From positions 186,001 to 250,000 of the forward strand of contig NZ_JAUFQP010000007.1 of assembly GCF_030409805.1 (NCBI RefSeq): DNA of 64,000 nucleotides. The letters run 5' to 3'. The DNA is from Algibacter miyuki. Its GTDB lineage: Bacteria; Bacteroidota; Bacteroidia; Flavobacteriales; Flavobacteriaceae. The translations under genes were made by a program, and so were the position numbers. The notes beneath the pieces were generated by a model. That model saw nothing but the letters and a program-made list of their open reading frames with translations, ran no database searches and was not told the DNA's origin. Shown piece by piece: positions 62,931-64,000 of this stretch (position 1 is the stretch's first letter; the number at the start of each line of letters is the position of its first letter).

Positions 62931-62964
62931 TTTTTTATTTTTTATTCGTTAAGTTAAATAAGCT

Positions 62965-63005
62965 GTTAAGCTGTTGATTCGCAAATAACGACTCAACAGC
63001 TTAAC
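62965..63005 (-). other. Intercistronic hairpin between kdgK and eda
   Basis: GTTAAGCTGTTGA (62965-62977) and TCAACAGCTTAAC (62993-63005) form a perfect 13-bp stem with a 15-nt loop, 16 bp past the kinase stop. No T-run follows, so it more likely protects or processes the RNA than terminates it. Confidence 0.6.
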
Positions 63006-63020
63006 AAATAAACTCATATA

Positions 63021-64000
63021 TTATCTTGCAACACGTCCTGAAGCATCTCCACCCATAAGTTTTTCAACTTCGGCAACAGTTACTAAGTTCGCATCACCTT
63101 TAATAGTGTGTTTTAAACAAGATGCAGCAACAGCAAAGTCTAATGCATTTTGATCATCTTCTGGGTATTTTAATAATCCGTAGATTAAACCTCCCATGAA
63201 TGAATCTCCACCACCTACTCTATCTACGATATCAGTAATTTGGTATTGACGCGTTTGTAACATTTGTTTTCCATCGTATAAAACGCCTGCCCATGTGTTA
63301 TGAGATGCAGAGATAGAACCTCTTAAAGTAGTAATTACTTTTTTAGCTCTTGGGAATTTTTCTGTCATTTGCTTACAAACAGATAAGAAAGCTTCTGCCT
63401 TAACATCATGTCCTGCTGTTTGAACAGCTGCTCCATCTGGCTTAATACCAAAATGCATTTCTGCATCTTCTTCGTTTCCTAAAACGATATCACAGTAAGA
63501 TGTTAATTCAGTCATTACAGCCTCTCTATGAGCATCATCACAGTAGTTCCATAATTTAGCACGGTAGTTTAAATCTGTAGAAATAGTAATTCCTTTTGCA
63601 CTAGCAGCTTTTACAGCTTCTAAACATACATCTGCAGAACCTTGAGAAATTGCAGGTGTAATTCCTGTCCAATGGAACCATTCACATCCTTCAAAAACAT
63701 CATCCCAGTTAATCATTCCTGATTCAATTTCAGCAATTGCAGAGTGTGCACGGTCGTAAACCACTTTAGATCCTCTTGATACAGCACCTGTTTCTAAGAA
63801 ATAGATTCCTAAACGATCGCCACCATAAACAATTTTATCAACACCAACGCCTCTTTTACGCATTTCCATCATGGCACATTCGCCAATATCATTCTTTGGT
63901 AAACGTGTTACAAAATCAACATCTATACCGTAGTTTGCTAAAGAAACTGCTACGTTAGATTCTCCTCCACCATAAACAGCGTCGAAATTATTTGCTTGTG
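63021..64000 (-). CDS. kdgK: 2-keto-3-deoxygluconate kinase (5' end beyond right edge)
   Basis: The frame is open past the right edge; ~326 codons are visible, so perhaps 15-25 N-terminal residues are missing. PfkB-family signatures are GGGESNVAVSLANYG near the N-terminus and VDRVGGGDSFMGGL near ~280, which includes the catalytic Asp of the GAGD motif. It phosphorylates 2-keto-3-deoxygluconate to KDPG, the substrate of the aldolase encoded next. An internal ATG at 63872 is not the true start, because the conserved GGGESN motif lies upstream of it. Confidence 0.93.
   Translation of the reverse strand, partial: QANNFDAVYGGGESNVAVSLANYGIDVDFVTRLPKNDIGECAMMEMRKRGVGVDKIVYGGDRLGIYFLETGAVSRGSKVVYDRAHSAIAEIESGMINWDDVFEGCEWFHWTGITPAISQGSADVCLEAVKAASAKGITISTDLNYRAKLWNYCDDAHREAVMTELTSYCDIVLGNEEDAEMHFGIKPDGAAVQTAGHDVKAEAFLSVCKQMTEKFPRAKKVITTLRGSISASHNTWAGVLYDGKQMLQTRQYQITDIVDRVGGGDSFMGGLIYGLLKYPEDDQNALDFAVAASCLKHTIKGDANLVTVAEVEKLMGGDASGRVAR

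Noticed and set aside
63021-63872. KDG kinase starting at the internal ATG at 63872
   Set aside because: The conserved PfkB motif GGGESNVAVS lies upstream in the same open frame, so the gene runs off the right edge.

Overview
This window looks like chromosomal DNA from a marine-type member of the Flavobacteriaceae (Bacteroidota). The evidence is the low GC content, the type IX secretion genes (PorE- and PorP/SprF-type, with type A and type B C-terminal sorting domains), a SusC/SusD pair under an ECF sigma/FecR switch, promoters of the TAnnTTTG class, and several proteins with typical flavobacterial architectures. I cannot name the species from the sequence alone.

Region 1 (1-23.4 kb, all genes on the minus strand) is a cell-surface island. 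Two giant repetitive exported proteins (1750 and 2116 aa) share a signal peptide and an N-terminal GVGT...IPRV...YYW module. Between them lies an operon-like run: a small secreted protein, an 865-aa exported protein, a protein with a type B sorting domain, a PorP/SprF-like protein and a PorE-like OmpA protein. Three ~250-aa exported proteins with the same N-terminal module, and possibly jelly-roll C-terminal halves, follow. The island carries a segmental duplication whose two copies decayed in complementary ways, and the wreck of a third giant gene. A partial small member of the family runs off the left edge.

Region 2 (23.9-39.1 kb) holds a tRNA-Leu, an M20 dipeptidase, an EamA transporter, and a complete ECF sigma - FecR - SusC (with STN domain) - SusD - lipoprotein - di-haem peroxidase - type A sorted ELWxxDGT-repeat cluster. 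After it come a DUF4407 membrane protein and a STAS protein.

Region 3 (39.4-51.3 kb) is mostly housekeeping: PhnA-like protein, YjbR-like protein, DUF4230 protein, cyclase, HemW-like protein, RuvC, a flippase-like/glycosyltransferase pair, and a BlaI/BlaR1-TonB regulatory pair with a cluster of palindromic operators. Two copies of a structured REP-like element lie at 25.5 and 48.1 kb.

Region 4 (51.5-56.4 kb) is the most unusual part. Nine tandem, almost identical genes for a 63-aa, extremely acidic lipoprotein lie directly upstream of a TPR histidine kinase and a NarL-type response regulator. Eight of the nine proteins are identical although their DNA carries silent differences.

Region 5 (56.6-64 kb) has LacI and AraC regulators, a TonB-dependent receptor, a HAD hydrolase, and the start of a sugar-acid pathway (KDPG aldolase and a KDG kinase cut by the right edge), which suggests an adjoining uronate/alginate-type utilisation locus.
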